DNA of 64,000 bases. Origin: Brevibacillus fortis (GTDB lineage Bacteria > Bacillota > Bacilli > Brevibacillales > Brevibacillaceae). The notes beneath the pieces are model-generated. The model saw nothing but the letters and a program-made list of their open reading frames with translations, was not told the origin of the DNA and did no database searches. The stretch spans positions 62,001 through 126,000 of the forward strand of contig NZ_PXZM01000001.1 in the NCBI RefSeq assembly GCF_003013395.1, in the 5' to 3' direction. Below, one piece after another: positions 32,531 through 40,725 of this stretch; position 1 is the stretch's first letter; every line of letters begins with the position of its first letter. A program made the position numbers and the translations under genes.

Positions 32531-34697
32531 GGCGAACTCCTCCATGCTTGTGCTTGATGATTTTCGCGGCGCATGCTTTAAACTCAGGCATTTTGCTGTA
32601 AGGGTCCAATGCCGGGTTGGTCAGCAGATTGATAGACTGCGCTTTTCCCCAGTGGTACGGAACAAACACCGTATCCTCTCGAATCGCCTCGATAACTTTC
32701 ACGCGGTACTGCGCCTCGCCTCTTCTCGTTTTCAGCGTGACCAGCTCATCGTGTTCAATGCCATAACGAGTCGCTGTTTTTGGGTGAACTTCTAGCAGAG
32801 GATCAGGATACATGTCCTTCAAAAAAGGGATTCGTCTTGTCTGATTCCCGGACAAATAGTGGAACACAACTCGTCCTGTAGTCAGCCGCAAAGGATATTC
32901 TTCATCCGGCTCCTCCGCTGGCGGACGGTAAGGCAGCGCACATATTTTGGCTTTGCCATCCGGGTGATAAAATTTTTTATCCAGGAATAAATGGGGCTGT
33001 CCCTCGTCACCCTCCTCGCGGCACGGCCAGAAAACACCATTGTTTTGATCAATTTTCTCGTAGGTGACCCCGTAGTAGTCTGCTATTCCGCCTTTGGAGA
33101 CCTGACGTATTTCATTGAAAATATCCTGAGGAGACTTCAAGTGCGTAAAGTATTGTCCGCGCCCCATTCTTTTGGCGATTTCTATTTGAATCCACCAGTC
33201 AGGCTTGGATTCTTCGAACCATTCCTGTGCCTGACGATGACGAATGATGCGACCTTCAAGATTGGTAGTTGTTCCATCGTCCTCTGCCCAAGTCGTAACG
33301 GGAAGAACGACATCGGCGTATTCAGCTGATTCGGACAAGTAAAAATCGCAGCAAACCATAAAATCCAGACTTTTCAGGGACTCTCGAACATGGTTTAGAT
33401 TTGGCGCACTTACAACCGGGTTGGAGCAGAGTAAGTATAGACTGCGAATCGTTTTATCCTTCATCAGCTGGAACATCTCATAGGCAGAGACACCTTTCTG
33501 CGGCATCTCTTCCGCGGAAATGCCCCAGGCACATGCTATTTCACGCACATGTTCAGGATTGTCGAGCTTGCGGTAGCCAGGCAATTGATCGGCTTTTTGC
33601 CCGTGTTCCCGCCCACCCTGACCGTTTCCTTGACCGGTAAGGGTTGCCACACCTGATTTGGGACGACCAATCTTGCCTGTGACGAGTGACATGTTGGTAT
33701 AGCCAGATACGTTGTCCGTCCCTTTCGACTGCTGTTCCACCCCACGGCAAAACATTACAATCGCATCGGGCGCCCTCCCGAAAATGTCGGCAGCCCGCAC
33801 AATCTTCTCCTCTGAAACCCCTGTTATTTCGCTAACATACTCCGGTGTGAAGGCAGCGACCACTTCTTTGGTTTCTTCAAAACCATTCGTGTGATTTCGA
33901 ATAAAGTCTTCATCAATATGCCCATTCTTGATCAGCAGGTGGACGATTCCGTTTGCCAGTGCCAAATCTGTTCCGGGTCGCAGATCCAGGTGAATATCAG
34001 CTCGACGTGCCAATGGTGTTTCCCTTGGATCGGCTACGATCAGATAACCGCCTCGATTTTGTACTTCCCAGATACGAAACATACTGGTTGGATGACATTC
34101 AGCCGCGTTTGAACCGGCTAAAAACAAGCAATCTGTTTGATGAATATCCGTCCAAGGAATGGTAGAACCACGATCAATTCCCAAGCTTCGATTCAATCCT
34201 GCCGCAGCGGAGGACATACAAAAGCGGCCATTGTAGTCGATATAACGCGTTTGCAAGGCGACCCGTGCGAACTTACCTGTGAGATAACATTTTTCGTTCG
34301 TCATGGAAACGCCAGAGTAAACAGATAAGGTATCTTTGCCATAGTTGTGTTGCAATTCCTTGAACTTCGAAACGATCAAGTCAAGTGCTTCCTCCCATGA
34401 CGCTTCCCGAAATCCTTCCGCCGTGCCTTTTAAAGAGGCATCTGTTCGAATCAACGGCCGCTGTATCCGATCCGGATGGTTAACCTGCTGATAAGCCGTC
34501 ACCCCTTTTGGACACATCTTACCCAGATTGACAGGGAAATCGTACCGTGGCTCCACTCCGATAATCTTGTTTGTCGTAGTATCTACACGCAGGTTCATCC
34601 CGCATTGCATACCGCAGTAGCAGCAGTGCGTGCTGACCAATTTCTCATTAGGATGAATCTTGTTTTCAACGTCTTTAAAAAATTTATCCTTTGGCAT
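32523..34697 (-). CDS. Molybdopterin oxidoreductase, Nas-type nitrate reductase-like
   Basis: Catalytic molybdenum subunit of 724 residues. The N-terminal [4Fe-4S] site is C25-x2-C28-x3-C32 with a fourth Cys in GKMCPKG. The molybdenum ligand is the Cys of NGRFCMSSAAAG near residue 152, as in Nap/Nas/FdhH enzymes rather than the Asp of NarG. The stretch GQGNGQGGREHGQKADQLPG resembles assimilatory nitrate reductases. The C-terminal dinucleotide-binding domain has RLTTGRVVFHYLSGNQTRR. No Tat signal. In an operon with cytochrome b, ferredoxin and Rieske genes, beside NarK and Fnr, it is best read as a respiratory nitrate reductase; formate dehydrogenase or another oxyanion reductase are alternatives. 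Confidence 0.85.
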   Translation of the reverse strand: MPKDKFFKDVENKIHPNEKLVSTHCCYCGMQCGMNLRVDTTTNKIIGVEPRYDFPVNLGKMCPKGVTAYQQVNHPDRIQRPLIRTDASLKGTAEGFREASWEEALDLIVSKFKELQHNYGKDTLSVYSGVSMTNEKCYLTGKFARVALQTRYIDYNGRFCMSSAAAGLNRSLGIDRGSTIPWTDIHQTDCLFLAGSNAAECHPTSMFRIWEVQNRGGYLIVADPRETPLARRADIHLDLRPGTDLALANGIVHLLIKNGHIDEDFIRNHTNGFEETKEVVAAFTPEYVSEITGVSEEKIVRAADIFGRAPDAIVMFCRGVEQQSKGTDNVSGYTNMSLVTGKIGRPKSGVATLTGQGNGQGGREHGQKADQLPGYRKLDNPEHVREIACAWGISAEEMPQKGVSAYEMFQLMKDKTIRSLYLLCSNPVVSAPNLNHVRESLKSLDFMVCCDFYLSESAEYADVVLPVTTWAEDDGTTTNLEGRIIRHRQAQEWFEESKPDWWIQIEIAKRMGRGQYFTHLKSPQDIFNEIRQVSKGGIADYYGVTYEKIDQNNGVFWPCREEGDEGQPHLFLDKKFYHPDGKAKICALPYRPPAEEPDEEYPLRLTTGRVVFHYLSGNQTRRIPFLKDMYPDPLLEVHPKTATRYGIEHDELVTLKTRRGEAQYRVKVIEAIREDTVFVPYHWGKAQSINLLTNPALDPYSKMPEFKACAAKIIKHKHGGVRHG

Positions 34698-35724
34698 GTT
34701 GATTTGCCTCCCCGGCATTGATCTCGTGCGTAGGAACTCCTGTGAAGCGGAACATCCGGTATTTTCTGCGGCACGGCAAGCAGAGTTCAGCCAAGTGGAA
34801 TTCTTCTTCCATTTGAAAAGCCATTTCGTTTTTACCCAGCACGTTGATTACATCTGCCGATTGTTCCGCAGAGACAAACTCATTGCTACACACTTTGCAC
34901 TTTTTCATTTCCTGCTCGCCATAGTGCTCGCGATAATTACGTGCAAACACACTCATGGGACGGAACGGTATGTGCGCCAGTTTTCCGAATGGCAGATAAA
35001 TCAATGTCACAATCACTGCGAATTGATGGGTGACCGATATGATTGGGTGCCCAAAGCCCCCCAGGAACAGGTTGCTAGCTGTCAACATCAATCCTGTTAT
35101 GCTGATAAATAACAGCAGGTATATAGGCAAAAAGTCGTAGACAAAGGTTTGTTCAGCCCGTGCCTGCATGTTCTTGAATCTGCGATATAAAGCCATGATT
35201 CCTCCGCTGATGACCATAAAAGCGGTAATGTTCAGCGCATTGTAAAAGAGAAAGGCAATCCAACCATCCGCTTGTACGGTCAGAACATCCACACCCATAA
35301 ACACGACCTGATAGTAACCGTTGTCCGTCATCGTGAAATACATCCAGCCAAAAACCAACGGAAAGGTGACAAATGCGGACAAGATACATCCCCATCCCAA
35401 CAGAATGTGCTGTGCCCAGCGGTACCATCCCCGATTCCAAATAAAGCGATAGATAGCTAGATGATCCACCGTTGTATTCGCCGTACTTTTACGAAAGAGA
35501 AGTCGTAGTCCCTTTTTCAAAATGACATTCGTTGGCGGGCGATCTGCCCACGCAGAAAATCGGTAGAGGAAACCTCCAATAAAGACAAGCGTTCCCACCA
35601 TATAGCCGTAAAGCGCCAAGTCAATATGAGTGAAAAAACGTGTTCCCACGTAACTTAGTACGAACAAGCAAGCAATGATGATAAAAGCACGCTTCGCCAC
35701 CTTGGAAGCAAAAATATAGTTCAT
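34684..35724 (-). CDS. NarI/DsrM-like membrane cytochrome b with CxxC domain
   Basis: A 346-residue protein with six predicted helices. Possible heme ligands are in WAQHILLGWG (helix 3) and in the last helix, THQFAVIVTLIYLPFGKLAHIP, which matches the NarI/DsrM pattern His-x(n)-P-F-x-K-L-x-H. A cytoplasmic tail follows with two cysteine pairs (CKVC and CLPC, about 45 residues apart), a zinc-ribbon or rubredoxin-like site not seen in NarI. It would oxidise menaquinol and pass electrons to the Fe-S subunits. The start ATG 35724 follows GGGAGG; the stop overlaps the next gene by 14 bases. A perfect Fnr box lies 75-90 bases upstream. Confidence 0.8.
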   Translation of the reverse strand: MNYIFASKVAKRAFIIIACLFVLSYVGTRFFTHIDLALYGYMVGTLVFIGGFLYRFSAWADRPPTNVILKKGLRLLFRKSTANTTVDHLAIYRFIWNRGWYRWAQHILLGWGCILSAFVTFPLVFGWMYFTMTDNGYYQVVFMGVDVLTVQADGWIAFLFYNALNITAFMVISGGIMALYRRFKNMQARAEQTFVYDFLPIYLLLFISITGLMLTASNLFLGGFGHPIISVTHQFAVIVTLIYLPFGKLAHIPFRPMSVFARNYREHYGEQEMKKCKVCSNEFVSAEQSADVINVLGKNEMAFQMEEEFHLAELCLPCRRKYRMFRFTGVPTHEINAGEANQHAKG

Positions 35725-35798
35725 ACAACACCCTCCCTGCTGCTGCTCTTTTTTTCCTTTCGTTCGAGACCATTGTAGCAATGGCTCGTAACCGAGGT

Positions 35799-35814
35799 TG
35801 TGATATACCTCACA
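35799..35814. promoter_or_regulatory. Fnr box 1
   Basis: TGTGA-TATACC-TCACA, a perfect match to the Bacillus Fnr consensus TGTGA-N6-TCACA. It lies between the cytochrome b gene (minus) and fnr (plus), so it may activate both. Confidence 0.88.
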
Positions 35815-35910
35815 CCTCTGCCATAATCATGACTATTTTCTCTTCCCAAACCATCAATTTGAGATGATATAATGAGGTACCTTTTTATCCTTGTTGTAAG
35901 GGGGACCCAC

Positions 35911-36618
35911 ATGACCGGAAATGGCACTACCTTTGTTGAGCAGATTTCTTCCGATTTTGTGAATAGCCTTGAAACGTTTTCTGTTAGGAAAAACTTTGTT
36001 CCCGGAGCCGTCCTGTTTTTGGATGGTGAAAGTGCCGATCAGCTATTCTTAATTTCGTCAGGCCAAATCAAACTCACAAAAAACACGAACGATGGAAAAG
36101 AACTGACCCTGCAAGTATTTGGTGCAGGAGAGCTTGTCGGCGTCTCCGGGCTCTTCGAACAGGAATTGACGTACACCTCCACAGGCACCATGTTGATGGA
36201 GGGTGAGGTATGGATCATCCCGCGACAAGGGTTGGAAAAAATGCTCATCAAAAACGGCCAATTTTGCGTAGACTTCCTGCGTTGGATGGGCTTGATGAAC
36301 AGGCGGATGCAGTCTAAATTTCGTGATTTGCTACTCAATGGCAAAATCGGCGCCCTGTATTCAACACTAATTCGCATGAGTAACACGTACGGCAAGCCAC
36401 ACCCCGAAGGAATCCTCATCGACCTTTCCCTTACCAATCGTGATTTGGCGCAATTCATTGGCCTGACACGAGAAAGTGTCAACCGGATGCTTTCCGATCT
36501 GAAAAAACAGGACACCATCGATCTGCTTCCCCAAGGGCATATCTTGATTAAAGACCTTGCCTATTTAAAAGAAGCGATTTATTGTGATGACTGCCCTCCT
36601 GATATTTGCCAAATGTGA
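35911..36618 (+). CDS. fnr: Oxygen-sensing regulator Fnr, Bacillus type
   Basis: Crp/Fnr-family activator of 235 residues. Residues 15-120 form the cyclic-nucleotide-binding fold, 125-155 the dimer helix, and 165-215 the helix-turn-helix (TNRDLAQFIGLTRESVNRML). The last residues hold C225-x2-C228-x4-C233, the same spacing as the C-terminal [4Fe-4S] ligands C227, C230 and C235 of B. subtilis Fnr, and Asp139 matches its fourth ligand Asp141. It should bind DNA when oxygen is low. I start it at ATG 35911 after AAGGGGG. Divergent from the nitrate reductase operon with a shared Fnr box. Confidence 0.93.
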   Translation: MTGNGTTFVEQISSDFVNSLETFSVRKNFVPGAVLFLDGESADQLFLISSGQIKLTKNTNDGKELTLQVFGAGELVGVSGLFEQELTYTSTGTMLMEGEVWIIPRQGLEKMLIKNGQFCVDFLRWMGLMNRRMQSKFRDLLLNGKIGALYSTLIRMSNTYGKPHPEGILIDLSLTNRDLAQFIGLTRESVNRMLSDLKKQDTIDLLPQGHILIKDLAYLKEAIYCDDCPPDICQM

Positions 36619-36644
36619 GCAAACTCGCCATACTTACCTACAAT

Positions 36645-36682
36645 AAAAAAAGTCCTGGACTTGTCCGTCCAAGACTTTTTTT
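36645..36682. terminator. Bidirectional terminator between fnr and narK
   Basis: AAAAAAAGTC-TGGAC / GTCCA-GACTTTTTTT, between the convergent ends of fnr (plus) and the narK-PAS gene (minus). Confidence 0.88.
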
Positions 36683-36702
36683 CATAAGCGATTCAGCCTT
36701 CT

Positions 36703-38202
36703 TTATCCATGTCTTTGCTCCACGAGTTCGCTGAACATGCCAGCATAGTACTCGACGTCTCCTGCATCGTCCAGGATCGCGCTGATGGTTAACCATTGGA
36801 GATATTGATCCCCATTCTTCCGGCGATTCCAGATCTCTCCTTGCCAATAGCCATTTTTCTTGATCGAGTCCCACATCTTTTGATAGAAGTCGGCATCCTG
36901 TCTGCCTGATTTTAAAATATTGGGAGACTTGCCAATCACCTCATTCATCTCATAACCAGTCACTTTCGAAAAAGCATGGTTCGCACTTTTAATAACTCCT
37001 CGTGTATCGGTAATCAGTATCGCTTCTCCCGTCTTTTCCATAATGGTAGCGGCGAGCTGCAGCTTCTCTTGATAAAACATCCACATCACCAAGACTAAGC
37101 TTGCCAGTGCAAACTGAGATAACGCCATGAAACCGATCGCGTAATGCCCCGTCAGATTAAACAGCATCGTTAAGATCAACGGCGGGAAAAATCCTCCTAA
37201 TCCCCCCATGGCAGATACGATCCCATTCACAATCCCCGCTTGTCGCGAGAAATACATCGGCACTAATTTGAATACGGCTCCGTTACCGATTCCGGCACAT
37301 ATCGCCACCAGTAAGCACCCTACCGTATACATCAAAATCGATGGCGAAAACGATAAGACAATACCAGACAAGGCGAGCCCAGCAAACACAATCATCAATG
37401 CCTTGAAAGCGTTCCATCTATCTCCTAGCCAGCCTCCCAAAGGTCTTGCAAGTGTCGCCAACAGAATGAATCCGGCTGTTCTCATACCTGCATCTACTTT
37501 ATCCAATTGGAAATGACTCACTAAAAAATTCGGGAGATAAACGGTGAAAGCGACGAAGCAACCAAACGTAATAAAGTAGAACAAACTAATAAGCCATAGT
37601 TTTTCGTTTTTGTAGACACTCTTGATCTGCTGACCAAGAGGAGTCACTACCTTCGGTTCATTTTTGTCCCCCATCAAGAAGGTAAGCACAGCGAAACCTG
37701 CAAGCAATAACATAAACATCTGTACGGTATTGGCCCATCCAAACGATTTAGCCAGAACTGGCGCGGCAAAAGTTGTTATCGCTGTACCAATATTCCCCAT
37801 ACCGTAGATTCCGTTTATGGAACCATGCTTCTCTTTCGGATAGTATTTCGGTAGAGAAGTCACACCAACGGAAAATACCGCTCCGCCTATCCCCAAAAAT
37901 AGCCCGCCTATTAGCAAATCGGTATAAGTCGTCGCCTTGCTAATATAAAAAACAGGCGCCAGCAGCAAGAGAAAGCTTATGCTAAATAAAATTCTCGCGC
38001 CAAATCGGTTACTCCAATATCCAACAGGGATTCTCAGCACCGATCCAAGCAAGACAGGAATCGCTGTCACCAACGCCACTTCGCTTGCACTCATGGGTAC
38101 GGTTTCTTTAATAAAAGGCATGAGCGATGACAAAATGACCCATACCATGAAACCGACCGTAAGACTCAACGTCTGTAACGGCAACTGCCATTTTCGTACC
38201 AT
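36703..38202 (-). CDS. narK: NarK-type nitrate/nitrite transporter fused to a PAS domain
   Basis: Fusion of 499 residues. Residues 1-380 are a 12-helix MFS protein of the nitrate/nitrite porter family, with nitrate-signature-like stretches GIGGAVFSVGVTSLPKYYP near 95 and AGIGNGAVFKLVP near 298. Residues about 385-499 form a cytoplasmic PAS domain (GEAILITDTRGVIKSANHAF, VTGYEMNEVIGKSP, then W-x-GEIWNRRKNGDQYLQW). NarK proteins normally end after the last helix, and no kinase or GGDEF output follows the PAS. The start ATG 38202 follows GAGGGGTG. A perfect Fnr box is 65-80 bases upstream, so expression is anaerobic. Confidence 0.88.
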   Translation of the reverse strand: MVRKWQLPLQTLSLTVGFMVWVILSSLMPFIKETVPMSASEVALVTAIPVLLGSVLRIPVGYWSNRFGARILFSISFLLLLAPVFYISKATTYTDLLIGGLFLGIGGAVFSVGVTSLPKYYPKEKHGSINGIYGMGNIGTAITTFAAPVLAKSFGWANTVQMFMLLLAGFAVLTFLMGDKNEPKVVTPLGQQIKSVYKNEKLWLISLFYFITFGCFVAFTVYLPNFLVSHFQLDKVDAGMRTAGFILLATLARPLGGWLGDRWNAFKALMIVFAGLALSGIVLSFSPSILMYTVGCLLVAICAGIGNGAVFKLVPMYFSRQAGIVNGIVSAMGGLGGFFPPLILTMLFNLTGHYAIGFMALSQFALASLVLVMWMFYQEKLQLAATIMEKTGEAILITDTRGVIKSANHAFSKVTGYEMNEVIGKSPNILKSGRQDADFYQKMWDSIKKNGYWQGEIWNRRKNGDQYLQWLTISAILDDAGDVEYYAGMFSELVEQRHG

Positions 38203-38266
38203 AACAACACCCCTCACTTGGGAATCTTCTTCATCCCCTATGATAAGAGGCAATGTTTTTTCCCGT

Positions 38267-38282
38267 TGTGATTTTAATCACA
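38267..38282. promoter_or_regulatory. Fnr box 2
   Basis: TGTGA-TTTTAA-TCACA, a perfect Fnr consensus in the divergent promoter of narK-PAS (minus) and hcp (plus). Confidence 0.9.
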
Positions 38283-38346
38283 GCCTCCTTCCAGGCAATC
38301 CGCTTATAATCAAAGCGAAATCTTGAAACGAAGGAGTGGATTATAC

Positions 38347-39642
38347 ATGTTTTGTTATCAATGTGAACAGACTCCATCAGGTGGTTGTAAGGTCATCGGC
38401 GTTTGCGGAAAGAATGAAGATCTTGCGAGTATTCAGGATACAATTATTTTTGCTTTAAAAGGAATTGCAGCTTATGCAACACATGCACGTCAACTAGGCT
38501 ATATCGATCCTGAAGTAGATGGGATTACACAGGAAGCTCTCTATTTTACATTGACGAATGTGAATTTTAACTTGGATGAACATTTGCAAATGGCCATGAA
38601 AGTAGGCAAAGCCGCCATAAAAGTCATGGAGCTTTTGGATAAGGCACATACGGATCACTTCGGAATCCCGCAACCAATCACAGTCTCACAAAATAAAATA
38701 GAAGGAAAATGCATCATTGTTACGGGACACAATCTATTTGCTCTCGAAGAACTGTTAAAACAGACAGAAGGCAAAGGAATTAATGTGTACACGCATTCCG
38801 AAATGCTGCCTGCACATGGCTATCCCGCACTGAAAAAATATCCTCATTTGAAAGGAAACATCGGGAAAGCATGGTACGATCAACGCCAATTGTTCGAGAA
38901 ATTCCCAGGTGCCATACTGGCTACAACAAACTGTGTGATGCCCATACGAGGCAGCTACGCCGATCGTTTCTTTTCGTATGAAATAGCTGGCTTGGAGAAT
39001 GTGACGAAAATTGATGGTAACGATTTTGCGCCGCTCATTGAGAAAGCATTGTCTCTTCCTGAGGTTTCCATCGAATCTGAACTGACATTGACGACCGGGT
39101 ATCATCACAAAACGGTCCTCGGCATCGCCCCTGAAATTATTCAGGCAGTCAAGGAAGGAAAGATCAAACGCTTCTTCGTCATCGCTGGTTGTGACGCTCC
39201 TGGCAAGGGAGGCGAGTATTACCGTGAATTGGCTACGTCCTTACCACCAGAAGCAGTCATTCTTACTACCTCCTGCGGAAAATTCCGTTTTAACGATGTA
39301 GATTTCGGCATCGTGCCAGGTACCGACATCCCAAGATATATCGATTTGGGACAGTGCAATAACTCGGTTTCTACCATTACGATTGCGGCTGCATTAGCCG
39401 AAGCCTTCGAGTGTGAAGTGAACGAGTTACCCGTAAGTATCGTTCTTTCCTGGTTTGAACAAAAAGCGGTTGCCATCCTGCTCGGTCTGTTTAGCCTGGG
39501 AATACAAGATATACGGATTGGCCCAAAATTGCCTGAGTTCATTCAGCCCGGTGTTCTGCAAGTATTGCAAGACTTGTTCCATATCCAGTTGATTGGTGAC
39601 GCCCAAGAAGATATGAAACAAATGCTGGGTATCACTCAATAA
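38347..39642 (+). CDS. hcp: Hydroxylamine reductase / hybrid cluster protein
   Basis: Hybrid-cluster protein of 431 residues. The N-terminal cluster ligands are in MFCYQCEQTPSGGCKVIGVCGK (read as CxxC...C...C over residues 3-20). Ligands of the hybrid Fe-S-O cluster appear later (TGHNLFALEE, TTNCVMP, AGCDAPGK, TTSCGKFRFND, LGQCNN). Length and Cys spacing fit the short Gram-positive form. The enzyme removes hydroxylamine and NO formed during nitrate and nitrite reduction. The start ATG 38347 follows AAGGAG. It is divergent from narK-PAS with a shared Fnr box. Confidence 0.95.
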   Translation: MFCYQCEQTPSGGCKVIGVCGKNEDLASIQDTIIFALKGIAAYATHARQLGYIDPEVDGITQEALYFTLTNVNFNLDEHLQMAMKVGKAAIKVMELLDKAHTDHFGIPQPITVSQNKIEGKCIIVTGHNLFALEELLKQTEGKGINVYTHSEMLPAHGYPALKKYPHLKGNIGKAWYDQRQLFEKFPGAILATTNCVMPIRGSYADRFFSYEIAGLENVTKIDGNDFAPLIEKALSLPEVSIESELTLTTGYHHKTVLGIAPEIIQAVKEGKIKRFFVIAGCDAPGKGGEYYRELATSLPPEAVILTTSCGKFRFNDVDFGIVPGTDIPRYIDLGQCNNSVSTITIAAALAEAFECEVNELPVSIVLSWFEQKAVAILLGLFSLGIQDIRIGPKLPEFIQPGVLQVLQDLFHIQLIGDAQEDMKQMLGITQ

Positions 39643-39667
39643 GCTGTCACCCGTAACCGCAAATAAC

Positions 39668-39708
39668 AAAATGAGGCACCTTCTTCTAACAGGAAGGTGC
39701 CTCATTTT
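39668..39708. terminator. Strong bidirectional terminator after hcp
   Basis: Perfect 16-bp stem AAAATGAGGCACCTTC / GAAGGTGCCTCATTTT between hcp (plus) and the protease gene (minus). Confidence 0.9.
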
Positions 39709-39756
39709 ACCCCCTAGTGTCTGTCAACAAAAGAAGAGGTGTTACGACCTTGAAGC

Positions 39757-40608
39757 TTATAACCATTTTTTAAGCCATTCCAAAACAGATAGGTGCTGCA
39801 AATTGACTGCTTCTCCACCAGGGACGCTTTCCCGGACGCTTCCTCGTTGGATGCCTACAGACGTTATGTTGACGAAAATACCGACCACTTCTCCATACTC
39901 ATTGACGGCAGCTCCGCCGCTGTTGCCATTCTCCACAGGAACAGAGCAATCAAATTCCCACGGTTGCAGCTTTGTGCTTAACTGACACAACTCACCAGTC
40001 CTTACGATCCAGTCCTGATACTCCGCTTCGACAGTCAGTAGCTTTTGACCACTCACAAGTGGATCGGTGCTCAAAGACAGGAATGGTAATTTTGCAGACG
40101 GTCGCTCAATCTTATATAGAGCCAGGTCAACAGCATCTTTTCCTATTCCTGAGTGCTCCGCAACCAGAGTCGCGTTTAACCAATCCCGAGAGTACGTTTT
40201 CACTCTGAAAGAGACTCTCCCATTGGATACGTGTTTTGCCGTCAGCAACAGGCCGCCTTTCAATAATACACCCGTTCCGCCGAATCCAATGTCTATGTGA
40301 ACCGAAGCAGCCTTTGCCAGCTTTTCGATTTCACTCCACGGCTTCGGTTGCTTGGTAGCTTGGGTAGGCTCTGGAGTTGGTTCAGGCTCTGGAGTTGGTT
40401 CAGGCTTCGGCTTTTCCGGCGGATCGGGTTGAGGAACTGTTCCAGTCAATTTTTTCGCTATGTTTTGAATGAGCAATGCTACCAAGTCTCCACGGACTAC
40501 TCCGCCTTCATGAGCGTTTTGTACCCAGTATTCAGCTGATTGGATGACTGCGTGGTTTTGTAATACTTTTAATGCCTCTTTTGTCTCTTTATTCGCTTGT
40601 TTATTCAC
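39757..40608 (-). CDS. Trypsin-like serine protease with PEPT linker
   Basis: A 283-residue protein in three parts. Residues 1-60 are a helical N-terminal domain (AEYWVQNAHEGGVVRGDLVALLIQNIAKKL). Residues 62-85 are a Pro/Glu/Thr linker. Residues 90-283 are an S1/trypsin-type domain with all three catalytic residues: His126 in LTAKHV, Asp161 in DAVDLALYK and Ser230 in GNSGGAA. There is no signal peptide, which is odd for this class, so it may act in the cytoplasm or be exported another way. The start is GTG after AGAGGATGAACG. The target is unknown; a related linker recurs in the remnant at 45218-45511. Confidence 0.82.
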   Translation of the reverse strand: MNKQANKETKEALKVLQNHAVIQSAEYWVQNAHEGGVVRGDLVALLIQNIAKKLTGTVPQPDPPEKPKPEPTPEPEPTPEPTQATKQPKPWSEIEKLAKAASVHIDIGFGGTGVLLKGGLLLTAKHVSNGRVSFRVKTYSRDWLNATLVAEHSGIGKDAVDLALYKIERPSAKLPFLSLSTDPLVSGQKLLTVEAEYQDWIVRTGELCQLSTKLQPWEFDCSVPVENGNSGGAAVNEYGEVVGIFVNITSVGIQRGSVRESVPGGEAVNLQHLSVLEWLKKWL

Positions 40609-40695
40609 CGTTCATCCTCTTTTCATTGCTCTATTTGTTCTATTTTTACTTTACCAAATATTTCTATTTCCTCCTCATAAAATCTCCATGAAAAA

Positions 40696-40718
40696 AGAGA
40701 CGGTTCGCCCGCCTCTTC
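40696..40718 (-). terminator. Terminator of the sigma/anti-sigma operon
   Basis: AGAGACGG / CCGCCTCT with A- and T-rich flanks (minus strand ends in TTTTTTC), just after the anti-sigma gene. Same stem family as 28480. Confidence 0.8.
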
Positions 40719-40725
40719 TCTATTA

